NCBI GenBank assembly: GCA_000711775.1
Contig: ARYC01017057.1
Location: forward strand, 124,001-188,000
Direction of reading: 5' to 3'
From: Oxytricha trifallax
Taxonomy: Eukaryota > Ciliophora > Spirotrichea > Sporadotrichida > Oxytrichidae
Length of the DNA: 64,000 nucleotides
Part shown: positions 55,231 through 64,000 of the stretch, in pieces
Numbering within the stretch: the first letter of the stretch is position 1
Layout: each line of letters begins with the position of its first letter
The notes under the pieces: model-generated
Told to the model about the DNA's origin: nothing
Database searches by the model: none
The model's input: the letters and a program-made list of their open reading frames with translations, nothing else
Translations under genes and position numbers: made by a program

Positions 55231-57220
55231 ACTTGTTGATGGTTCAACCTCCATCTTTGGTAATAACAGCAATGACTATGTATCATAAATGTGATGATGT
55301 TTACATATATGTTGTTGTAAGTTGTGATATACTTAATACAAAATAAGTAAAATGCGGTTAATATACTATTTACAGTTTATTTCAGTGCAAAATTTAATAA
55401 ATTGTGGGGCTAATTAATCATTCTGGGCTTTATGTTATTCCAATGCATATCATTAACACGGTAAACATTGTAAATAAAATGATTGTTTTGTATAGCATCA
55501 TAGTATTTTATTTTCAAAGTGTATTAATGTAAACTAAATTTTATAATATAATAATTATATATATAATTCTGAAAATATTAGGTAAAAGTCTGGATCTATC
55601 TTTAAACTCACTCATTTTAAATGAAAATATCAAAATGAAGTTTACTATCAAATGAATTGATTTCTTATACTTTTTAATTTATTTAAATATTAATTTTAAT
55701 TGATTTGAACTTTTGCAATTATAATATGGGCTTAATTGATAATTGATTTAAATAAATGCATTAATTTATATGAAATAATAGCAATAATTAAATATATTGT
55801 AAAACTCAGGGAGCTTTATTGAAAATTAGCAACTTTTTAGAAAATAATATCCAAGTTTAGATCAAAAGAAAAAAATCATAAACACCAGTAAAGTTCCAAC
55901 ACTTAAAAAGAGGATCATCATCTACGCATAGGAATTGAATATAAGATATGCATGTTTTCCAATAATTAAGGGAAATGCATCTATATACCGTTTTCTGAAT
56001 AATTTAATGTTTTTAATAATTCATTCACTAGTTTGCATTAAATTATGCCTAATTAATTTAGATTAAATTAATTAAATATTAAGAAAATAGGATAAGAATT
56101 ATAGACTATTTTAGTAGCAAAGAATTACTAGAGATTTAGATATAACTATGGTAAATATCTTTAAGTAAATGTGAATTAAAAACTTTTGTTAATTGTTTTC
56201 AATGATAGAGCAAAATAAAATTTTAAAGTAAGTTAATTACTGTTTTTTTTAATTAAATAAATAATTGTATTTAAATATCTTAAAAATAAAGTAAAATATA
56301 TTTTAATAAATTTGATTATGAAAATTACACTAGATTTTGAAAATAGTTTGTTTCTTTATAAAATTGTGTAAGTTTTCAAGCAATTATAAGTATGCTCCAA
56401 TTGAAGAACATATAAATTTTTATTTAATATTATGGAAAATATAATTTAGTTTTAATTATATAAAAGCATATAATTCTGATTAATTAAATGTAATTTTAAA
56501 TTAAAAATACTATAAAACCAAATAATTGATATATTATTATAACATATTTATTTAAATTAATAAGATATCTTCAAAGGAATTATGTAATGTATATGAACTT
56601 ATAATAATTAACAATTACCTTGTTAAATTATTCGTAATTTTTGAACCAAGAAACGTATATTATCAATGATAGCAGTAAACTATGAACCTAAATGATAATA
56701 TATTTAATAATATTTTTGGTAAGCTATTAGAATTTAAAATAACATTTTTGCATCAAATTGAAAAATATCACAAAATTTTCTCGCAAGTTTTTAAATATAT
56801 CTCAAATATTTAAATCGAACAGTTGGTAATTTTAATGAAATATACAACCTAATTGTTGGTTTATAGGGTGTTAGAGGGGATAAATATCATAATAATCCTA
56901 AGAGAGAGAAGAATCAAGTGAATATTATGAAATTGATTCACAAAAATAAATTATATAAAACTGGGTAAAGGATAAAGAAATGATATTAAACAAATATCTA
57001 AATCATGTAAGAGTCAAACATAGTTAAAATTTGAAGATATAAAATTCAAATTAAATTTAAAAAAAACTTAGATCTAAATAAGAAAGATTAATTGAATAAC
57101 ACAATTTTAAACTTTTAAAATTTAAAGAGAAAAATTATTAAAAATTAATTGAAAATTAAATCCCGAAAATTAATTAAATTTAAATTTCAGTGTAAAATAA
57201 GAGCACCTAAATAGCACGGG
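55231..57220. other. AT-rich DNA, no gene seen
   Basis: Two kilobases, strongly AT-rich; no coding island or repeat recognised. Confidence 0.5.
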
Positions 57221-57560
57221 ATGGCATTAAAAATACAAGTTTGTATAATTGCAAAAATTTCAAAAACTAAATTAAATTTTTTCACATCTCTAAAATCTAT
57301 AAATGGAGAAAAATTTCATAGTAAACTTATTTTGGCTTCTATGTGTCGTGAGAGCACAGCAAAGATGCAGAACTTATTAATTAGAAAGAAAAACATAAAA
57401 CATTAATCTTTGTAAATTTGCAACACCTGATAACACTTGATATTATAAAATTGATCAAATGTTTTTATTTTTGCAGATTACTAATGTTCTTGGAGTTGCT
57501 AGATTGCTGGAAACAAATCTAAATAAAATCTTGAAAAATATAACTTATTTGTGTTATTGA
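57221..57560 (+). CDS. small ORF with a possible intron
   Basis: ATG 57221 (MALKIQVCIIAKISKTKLN, then SMCRESTAKMQNLLIRKKN) is open through TAA read as Gln to about 57412, where GTAAATTTG...TTTTTGCAG (57413-57478) looks like an intron. The sequence after it reads ITNVLGVARLLETNLNKIL. The first part is Lys/Ile-rich and may be chance, but the splice sites are good. No family recognised. Confidence 0.35.
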
Positions 57561-57789
57561 ATTCTCTCTTTAACTAGATATCTTGACTTTAGTTGAGTGA
57601 TGATCTTTGAATTGTGTGATTCATAAGCAAACATTTTCAACAGAAAAATGAATTAAAAACTAAATCACGAACATTAATTAATTTTAAATTAAAATATAAA
57701 TTTCAGGCCAAGTTGTGGGCAAAAAAATATTTTAAAAAATAATAAAAATAAAATGTATTCACTGCTTTCAGTGCCTGCTAAAAATTTTT

Positions 57790-58278
57790 GCTCCAGTCAG
57801 TGCTAGAAGTCCTCCTCTTGTCTTCTGGCTATAGCTGGCTCATTAAACTTCAAATCTTTATGGAATTAGCCTAAAGTCTATAAGGAAAATCAGGGTGCCT
57901 AAAAGTCTATCCTTAACCTAAATTTGTGGATGAAACCAAGCTAAAGTGTCAAAACAGAACAGATCATAGGTTCTAAATCCTGGTAGAATATGTAAGGATC
58001 CTTTTAGAATTAAAGTTTGGCTGTTCTGGTAGTGAGATTATTGACAATTTTAAGTGGTACTACTGGAGAAGGATCAAAATTTTAAAAAGGAATTGAACTT
58101 AGTGATTGGTCACCTAGCACTAGGATCAATTAAGAATTGGAGAGTTCAATTTTAATATCAGAAATCTTCTTCTCCCAAGGATACCCTATATATGAAGATT
58201 TGAAGTTTCCAAAAATCATTGTAAAATGTCAAATTCTTATAAGAAAGTCTAAAATAAAATTATCGAGTCTAAAATAAT
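57790..58278 (+). CDS. coding island, unrecognised
   Basis: Plus-strand frame KLQIFMELAQSLQGKSG, PKFVDETKLKCQNRTDHRF, ILVEYVRILLELKFGCSG, SEIIDNFKWYYWRRIKIL; a one-base shift leads to GIELSDWSPSTRINQELESS, IFFSQGYPIYEDLKFPK and TGA 58276. About 160 codons with a single frame break. Protein-like with Trp and Cys, unlike chance AT-rich ORFs. Family unknown; MDS or exon candidate. Confidence 0.5.
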
Positions 58279-58699
58279 GACATATTCATAAGTAATATTA
58301 CATAAGACATATGAGCTCCTTGAAAGTTGTATGTATATTATGTCAAATATATTTGGAAAGTTCAAGTAATTCATTTATATATGAAATTTATCATTTATCA
58401 ATATTTATTCACAATCTAAAAATAATTAATTATTAAACATAATTCAATGACAAAAAATATGGACTAGTTTCATTTGTATATCCTTAAGCGATGGAATATT
58501 AGTTAAGTCTGTTTAAAATATTTTAACAGCCATCTAGGCTAAGTTGAATTTTTTTGTTTTTATTAATTGTTTTCTACAGTAATTAATTCAGCGGTGGTTG
58601 ACCATCTCCTGCAAGAATTCAGGTCCTACAATGGATTCACTTATAATAAAAAGCACTGAAAAAGCATCATTTTATTAGTTGCCCTTCTGAACTTGAGCT
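58279..58699. other. AT-rich spacer
   Basis: AT-rich with no frame until the kinase remnant begins. Confidence 0.45.
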
Positions 58700-58985
58700 C
58701 TATTACAAGTATAAAGGTAAGGTTTCATGGGGAGCATTTCATCACTGCATTTTTAATTTTTCATGGTCGATTACTTAAAGTTAGTAATAAAGACGAAGGT
58801 TTTTCTTTTAAATTTACTTTGATGTTTTCTGGCTTTAGATACATATGGGCCACAACTTTCAAGTGTAGCTCCTATAATGCATATATAAACTCTCCGAAGA
58901 TAATTTAGAGTGTTTTACTTGAGGCTTTATTTCTATAAATCTCCTTCAGACTTGAATCATAATCAAGAAATATTTTTTTTTGAAA
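58700..58985 (-). pseudogene. kinase remnant of a TBE 57-kDa-type protein (TBE-E)
   Basis: Minus strand: DYDSSLKEIYRNKASSKTL, FGEFIYALQELHLKVVAHMY, LKPENIKVNLKEK. The HRDLKPEN catalytic loop appears as HMYLKPEN, so the Arg-Asp pair is lost. Two TGAs follow. The overlapping plus-strand frame (58693-58908) is its shadow. It begins about 60 bp after the MT-A70 stop on the same strand. Confidence 0.6.
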
Positions 58986-59043
58986 TTGAAGAAGTTTTAT
59001 GAATAATAAAGTAGTTTATATATACAGGAATTGATAAAAAAGA

Positions 59044-59990
59044 TCATTGTCTCATTTCAAACAGTTCGTTCCCGAAGGAGGTCCATCCTTCTCTCACATT
59101 GTGCGGTTTAGCGATTACTTCAAGATTTCTCATATAGGGACACATTTTCTGCACCAAACCGTAGATTTCTTCAGGCTTTAGGAATGCTCCCGAACCGGAG
59201 CTACAATGACATTCTCTGCTATTTGGTAGGAAAGAAACTATATCGTCAACATTGATTTTCTTAGCTATGATGAACTTCTCGAAGCAGTGCACAGTGTAAA
59301 ACCCTCAACAGAAATGTTTCTTTCATGTTTTAGTAAGTTTGAGTCACATTCCTTCGTCCACTTCCTCATATCCGTGCTTCTTAATGTATTTCTAAGCCAG
59401 TTCCATCTTTTAGTTCATAACCCATATAATGAGAATACCTCTCTCTAGTACAAGATGGATGGGCAAATCCAAAAATTGTTAATCCAAAATTGTTTCGTAA
59501 GGTAGAGCTTGTTTTATTCTCCAGGCAGGGTCCATCATTACTACATCGTAAAGTCTTCCATATCTGCTCAAACAGTCTTAGGCAATCATTTCCCACATCC
59601 TGAGGTCTGTGACATCCCCTTTAAACTAGACTGGATTAGTGAAGATTCGTTTTGTAATGGATTTAACCTTTTTGTTTATCGCTATTAGCTGATAGTCTTT
59701 GTATATTCTTATTTTTACAATTTAGTAGCCTTTGTAAATTCCTTTCTTTTCTCTAGTCTAAGATTCTCTTTAATAACGTTGATGTCTTCTTGTTTTAGTT
59801 TACATTTATCAATACGGTGAGTACAATTATAGCTCCTGTCAAACTCTTTGAGCAGTGCACACAAGTTTTCTACATTTTCTTCTCCAGTCTCTGCTAAGTG
59901 TATGTTCCTCCTTATGCTTTTTGTCTCTGTGCGTCAAGGACTCAGGTGTCTCATAGGATTGGATTGCAGTAGTTGCAATCCAATCTTTCA
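59044..59990 (-). pseudogene. C2H2 zinc finger + MT-A70 methyltransferase
   Basis: MT-A70 proteins methylate adenine N6 in RNA or DNA; ciliates use relatives for 6mA in DNA. Minus strand, ending at TGA 59044. A C2H2-like finger at the front (LDCNYCNPIL, then LTHRDKKHKEEH), a Lys/Glu-rich linker, DVTDLRMWEMIAQDCLSRYG, the catalytic-type block VVMMDPAWRIKQALPY (DPAW where DPPW is usual), ILIIWVMNQKMELAQKYIKK, then GFYTVHCFEKFIIAKK, and the typical C-terminal KPEEIYGLVQKMCPYMRN with RPHN-like AKPHNVREGW and GNEL. Three TGAs between EEVDEGM and GFYTVH, plus frame breaks near the zinc finger, make it a pseudogene. Confidence 0.8.
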
Positions 59991-60470
59991 GCATCATTTA
60001 TTGCTGGTAACTTACTTCTCTTGCCTAGCATCTTTTAAATTATGTTTTAATTATTTAATTAACTTACGAAAAGTTAAAATCAAGGTTTTATAGGTATGTT
60101 TTCTAAATAAAGTTAAATATTTATAAAAAAGAGCAATTTGTTACCTCTTTTTCAAAAAAATGAGCAATTTTTTCCTTTTATTGAAAAGAAAAGAAATTGT
60201 ATATATTTTAATTTACTATTTTTATATAAAGCTGTTTAAGCCTCATTGTAATTCATAGAGTTGACCTTTCATCTTATTATTTTACTTTTAGTAATAAATA
60301 GTTAATTTATTATTATATTTTCATTAAAATAGTTTATTATGTTATAATTTAAGCTACAATTCATAATATCTAGTAATAGTCATAAATGGATTACATCAAA
60401 ACTTAAAATGATTTTAAGTTCGAGTTGTGACATAAAACCATTTTATATATTATTGAGACATCAGTTATTA
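59991..60470. other. AT-rich spacer in TBE-E
   Basis: AT-rich. Two near-identical A-rich segments with GAGCAATTTGTTACC and GAGCAATTTTTTCC lie at about 60131-60178. No gene. Confidence 0.45.
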
Positions 60471-60736
60471 TAAAACCCCATGAATTTTTTAAGAATTAAG
60501 ATAAGAGGGTACAATTGATTAATTAAGAATTATTATTATATTGGCGTAAATTTAATCTGTTTAGACTAATAATTAAAGCCATTGGCTCGAATTATTTTCC
60601 ATATAAAATAAACCAATCAGGGTGTGTATATTATCTTTTACGCTATTTTTAATTGATTTTAGCCAATATAATAATAATTCTTAATTAATCAATTGTACCC
60701 CCTTATCTTAATTCTTAAAAAATTCATGGGGTTTTA
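60471..60736. mobile_element. 266-bp MITE with telomere-like ends, copy 2
   Basis: Begins TAAAACCCCATGAATTTTTT and ends with the inverted form, AAAAATTCATGGGGTTTTA. Interior TTGGCGTAAATTTAAT, TAGACTAAT, ATTGGCTCGA matches copy 1 at 31911-32184. No gene. Both copies lie inside TBE-type elements. Confidence 0.9.
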
Positions 60737-61356
60737 ATAAATGTAAATGAAGTGATAAAGACTTTATAAACAAAGTCTTAAAACATAAAAAGCCAAGCCT
60801 AAAATGGGGTTCATGTTTTATATAATTTTATGTATGTTAAATTATTTAATAATAGTTTGCACTATTTTCATATATACCCCAAACATTTTGTTATCAATGT
60901 GATAGCTTAAAATTTTTAAATTTAGTTTTGTGTTTAAAAGATTAATATATTTACTCAATATGATATTTAGTTTATTTGTATTACTTGAAGTTTCTGGTAA
61001 TAAATATATTATAATCACAAATTACTAGAAATAATTTTAAGTAAGTATACTTCCTTTAGTGAAAATTACTTATTACATTAACTATAATTTGATTAATTTA
61101 ATTAAGCCTAAGGTAATCTTACTTATTAAGCTAAATACAATAATTCAATACTATAAACACAATTGTTTTTATATATTTGATTTATTAATTCTGAAATTGA
61201 TCAATATAAATTTTACAAGACTTTATTGAATTTCAGCTTAATAGACATAGACTTTGAGCAGTAATATTTACATAAACAGAAATACTTATCGAATTTTAAT
61301 TAAATGATCAATTATTTAGGCCTACTAGATAATAGTGAGTAACCAAGTGTGAGCAT
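60737..61356. other. AT-rich spacer in TBE-E
   Basis: AT-rich, no gene seen. A 45-codon frame from ATG 61357 (MTQIAPTKIQVQKRLDHFLE) runs to a TGA that overlaps the ATG of the 22-kDa gene. Confidence 0.4.
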
Positions 61357-61490
61357 ATGACACAGATAGCTCCAACAAAAATTCAGGTCCAAAAAAGACT
61401 GGATCACTTTCTTGAGATATAATAGTAATTTTATCATTATGTATAATTCTTATAGAGGGATATTACCTCCCGCCTGATAACTAAATATCA

Positions 61491-62094
61491 ATGAGATTTA
61501 TAAACGACTTTCTTGCTGGGAAAAAAGAACTACTAAAGAGTGCTGATGTTTAGGCATTCAATGTGCCATACTATGAGGAGCTAGCTGTGAAAAATATCTT
61601 CGATTAGATTAAGGAATACATTCAAATCATGAGATTCATGGACTATTATGACGACAATAGCATCCTACCTGACAGAATTTATATGTACGGTGTATTCGGA
61701 ACCCTATGGCCAAACTACATTAGTGAGCTTATTAAACATACAATTAGGATTAGATGTGTTTAGGAAGCTGAAGATGATAAGCAAAGACCAAATTTATATA
61801 ATGAAAGACATATTCAAGAAGCTCGAGAGCAAGCCATTCTTCTCAAGTAAGTAGAATATATAATAACTATAATTATTTTAGAGTCTAAGGGTAAAGCACT
61901 GTCACTATTAAAATTCAAATCCAAGCCTAGAGCTCAAAGAAAGCAAAGATTATATCATGAAATATCCCAAATCTTTGAGAAATTTAGAAAAGACAGTGGA
62001 AGGACATGGACTTCAGAATATCATGAGGGAGGAAGACGACGATGTGAAAGATGCTCGGCTTAAGCACTATATGGGAGACGAGGAAATGCAATGA
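61491..62094 (+). CDS. TBE 22-kDa-type protein gene (TBE-E)
   Basis: ATG 61491 (MRFINDFLAGKKELLKSAD), matching the MGFIKDVLS start of the TBE-D gene. Then AFNVPYYEELAVKNIFDQIK, LPDRIYMYGVFGTLWPNYI, KDIFKKLESKPFFSS, a 35-bp intron (61847-61881), GKALSLLKFKSKPRAQRKQ, and an acidic C-terminus REEDDDVKDARLKHYMGDE to TGA 62092. Two frameshifts (about 61750 and 61990); otherwise the best preserved member of the family here. Splicing joins SS-K and SKGKALS in frame. It converges on the 42-kDa gene. Function unknown. Confidence 0.75.
61847..61881 (+). other. 35-bp intron in the 22-kDa gene
   Basis: GTAAGTAGAATATA...TTATTTTAG, at the junction conserved among the 22-kDa genes of TBE-B, -C and -D. Confidence 0.75.
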
Positions 62095-62119
62095 ATGAAA
62101 ATATATAATTTAATTAAAT

Positions 62120-62770
62120 ATTATCATGTCTACTCTCTATTGCACCTTACATAGTCTTTCATAATTCTTATATGCCTGCCTATTATCCTCTATATGATTT
62201 GCTTATTGACACTCTCTATCGTATTCTTTATCAATCCAACATGCTATGCCTAGTTATAAATAAAGTCTTGTTCACCAGCTATGTCTTAAAGCCAACAATT
62301 GCTTCAAATTTTATTAAAAAAATTCCACGTTTACTTTGTTGTATTAGAAGGGCCCAGGATTTAATGTTTGTCTAGAATGGCTTAAAAATCACTTCATCAA
62401 TGTATATGATTTTTTGTTGTTGGTTTGCCAAGCTAGTTAGTTCCCTAAAGCATGTCACTCATATAGATTCTAAGGCGTTAAGTGTAAACTGGAGTCATTC
62501 TCTTCTTAGACTTCATCTCTTTATTTTTCATCTTGTGCTTATAGTATATTCTCATAAGTTGGGATGCTGATAGTTTTTATTCAGGGAACTCTCTATGTAA
62601 CTAAATAAACCTAGACTCAATAGAGAGTCCTTTTTACTTCTCCAGTGTTGATGCCTAAATAATGTTATATTCAATAGAATCAGAGAGCACTTTATGCCTC
62701 TTAGACTTTGATGAATAAGTTTAAAAATCCGAAGGGTCAAGTTATCTGAAGTTTTTGTAAACTTTATAGT
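62120..62770 (-). pseudogene. TBE-like 42-kDa transposase with internal deletion (TBE-E)
   Basis: Minus strand. N-terminal half is clean: SDFQTYSSKSKRHKVLSDS, SRFIQLHREFPEQKLSASQL, MRIYYKHKMKNKEMKSKKRM. A frame shift leads to the first catalytic block IYIDEVIFKPFQTNIKSWA and EAIVGFKTQLVNK; the sequence then jumps to a C-terminal-like stretch (VNKQIIQRIIGRHIRIMKDY). The second Asp and the Glu blocks are absent, so about 90 codons are deleted. TAA/TAG are Gln. The overlapping plus-strand frame is a shadow. Confidence 0.65.
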
Positions 62771-62955
62771 ACGGGACGCCTAAAATTATAGATACTTAAA
62801 GATAACTCAAAAAAACTTTGCTCCTAATGTTTTAGATTATGGCTCCATATCATAACAAGCGCTTGTAGGTATTTTGCCTGCTTTAGAATAGATCTTTTAA
62901 AATAAAATTTCCATTATTTTCATTCTATTAACTTGATATATTTACAAATTAAATT

Positions 62956-63720
62956 TCACTTTATTTAAGAAAATTATGAATATCTGCTGCCAAATATAAG
63001 TTATGCACAATCAAAATAAAGCTCTCTCAAGTTTTCCTAGAGTTTCGCAATTTAATATTGGAGCATTAGTCCAAATTTGAAGTGTTGGTAAAGTCCATGA
63101 ACCTTAAAAAAGTTATGCTCCAGCGACTCAAGTTTATGTATCTCAACATGGCTATTCTTTGAGCATATTTAATTATCCTGAGCTCTTATTATGTAAAGGT
63201 TTTAAGCTTGTGTAAATAGGTTACCAATCTCAAATGATATAGAAAAAGGCAAGCTGCTATCTTCAAGTTTCTCAAATTAAGTTTTTCTCTTTACGTTTGT
63301 CTTTGGTTTCGAAGCTTAATTTTGCTATGAATGAACTACATTCAGCTCTTAGCAACTTTGATAGATCGATTGTTTGGCACCATGAATCTTAGACTCTTTT
63401 ATTTAGATAGAATCATCTTCATATATAATTTTTTAAACTTCTTCAATTTCCCATTATTTTACAGGTTCGGGATTTTAGTTCAGCTTATTTGCGACCCACA
63501 ATAAATATAATAAGAACAAGTTTACAAGGGAAAAGTATAGCCTGAAGACAAAAGTTGATCTGCTGAACTTAAAAGTGTTCTTTAAGCCTTTAATAGTTTC
63601 TATATACTTCGTGAGTTTCTTTGCAAGCCAAATATCTGTTCTAACCTCCAACTTTCAAGCGACCATAGCAACCTTCAGATCTTTTTATGAATTTTTGAGT
63701 GCCTATTTCTAAATAAATTT
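62956..63720 (-). CDS. about 250-codon gene with one TM segment, unrecognised
   Basis: Minus strand, one frame from about 63720 to TGA 62956 with a single in-frame TGA (63659 region): NSQKDLKVAMVA, TGA, KLEVRTDIWLAKKLTKYIE, then a hydrophobic stretch RLYFSLVNLFLLYLLWVAN that could span a membrane, QNPEPVKQWEIEEVQKIIYE, QSIYQSCQELNVVHSQQN, and a Leu-rich end (LESLEHNFFKVHGLYQHFKF, LRELYFDCAQLIFGSRYS). TAA/TAG are used over 20 times as Gln. About 150 codons after the membrane segment are free of TGA. Family unknown; possibly an MDS of a normal gene beside TBE-E. Confidence 0.55.
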
Positions 63721-64000
63721 GAACTCAGATCTAGTTATGGAACCTCTAAAATGCTAGGATCGTCATAAAATAAGCTTATGATATAAACTGAATTCTTCAT
63801 ATTTAGCACTAATAATTTTGATTAAATTTCATAATTTATAAAACATATCAACTCTTAATTAACTATATTGATTCTCAACTTTAAAAATGATAAAAAACTT
63901 AGGATGATATTTTATTTTAGTAAAAACTTAGGCGAGATAGATTAAAGAAGAAACTCTAGTTTGAATAGCAAATAAATTTAACATACATTTATGAGTAAAA
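63721..64000. other. AT-rich DNA, no gene seen
   Basis: AT-rich tail of the window; no frame or repeat. Confidence 0.45.

Larger units (their letters stand above)
58590..62800 (-). mobile_element. TBE-E: divergent TBE-type element carrying an MT-A70 gene
   Basis: Reversed TBE order: kinase remnant (-) 58700-58985, zinc-finger/MT-A70 gene (-) 59044-59990, MITE 60471-60736, 22-kDa gene (+) 61491-62094, 42-kDa gene (-) about 62120-62770. The 22 and 42 genes converge, as in TBE-B. No C4A4 ends are found. That the MT-A70 gene belongs to the element rather than having landed in it is inference. Confidence 0.55.

Noticed and set aside
58693-58908. Plus-strand ORF of 71 codons
   Set aside because: Antisense to a kinase remnant containing LKPENIKV; shadow.
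62172-62375. Plus-strand ORF rich in Tyr, Leu and Cys
   Set aside because: Antisense to the clean N-terminal half of a TBE-like transposase; shadow.
1-64000. Euplotes-type germline with Tec elements
   Set aside because: Tec hosts read TGA as Cys and stop at TAA/TAG; here TAA/TAG must be Gln, and element ends and gene order are of TBE type.
1-64000. Bacterial-style operons, ribosome binding sites, terminators or CRISPR arrays
   Set aside because: Introns, the ciliate code and element types show a eukaryotic germline; no regularly spaced repeats were seen.

Overview
The window looks like micronuclear (germline) DNA of a hypotrich ciliate of the Oxytricha/Stylonychia type. Three things point that way. 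(1) Recognisable proteins read through only if TAA and TAG are glutamine and TGA is stop. (2) At least five copies or remnants of TBE-type transposons are present; two of them have ends resembling the C4A4 telomere repeat, and they carry the set known from Oxytricha TBE elements: a 42-kDa DD34E transposase, a 22-kDa protein of unknown role, and a 57-kDa zinc-finger/kinase protein, in the order 42(+) 22(-) 57(+). (3) Short, GC-richer coding islands lie in very AT-rich DNA, as expected for macronuclear-destined segments (MDSs) separated by internal eliminated sequences (IESs). Standard ATG-to-TAA ORF calling misses almost every real gene here. No rRNA, convincing tRNA or CRISPR was seen.

Layout. 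0-4 kb: AT-rich DNA with small coding islands. 4.16-6.06 kb: a 1.9-kb element with 257-bp terminal inverted repeats (TIRs) and one gene, a Rep-like protein with a superfamily 3 (SF3) helicase. 8.1-8.7 kb: fold-back repeat. 10.98-12.88 kb: a second, more decayed Rep/SF3 element of almost the same length and with related ends. 13.3-16.0 kb: coding islands, one with a clear 58-bp intron. 16.4-17.7 kb: left part of a TBE element (TBE-A). 17.8-23.4 kb: TBE-B, complete in outline, reversed and invaded by three smaller elements. 25.4-27.5 kb: weak minus-strand coding region. 30.4-34.6 kb: TBE-C, also invaded by two small elements. 36.3-42.3 kb: five minus-strand coding islands. 42.8-44.5 kb: a different Tc1/mariner-type transposon. 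44.9-45.3 kb: coding island with a 35-bp intron. 45.8-46.4 kb: long palindromic repeat. 46.6-50.3 kb: TBE-D. 51.0-55.2 kb: minus-strand gene split into islands. 57.2-58.3 kb: plus-strand islands. 58.6-62.8 kb: TBE-E, where a zinc-finger plus MT-A70 methyltransferase gene lies between the kinase remnant and the 22-kDa gene. 63.0-63.7 kb: a further minus-strand gene.

The most unusual content is the Rep/SF3 family. Its two copies have the same architecture, long TIRs that end in TAATATT, and probable non-autonomous derivatives at 18.6 and 45.8 kb. Also notable are very short introns (26-59 bp) at one conserved position in the 22-kDa genes of four TBE copies, and the MT-A70 gene inside TBE-E. Most genes carry frameshifts or in-frame TGAs, so much of the window is decaying. 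All family calls come from reading translations by eye; no database search was run.
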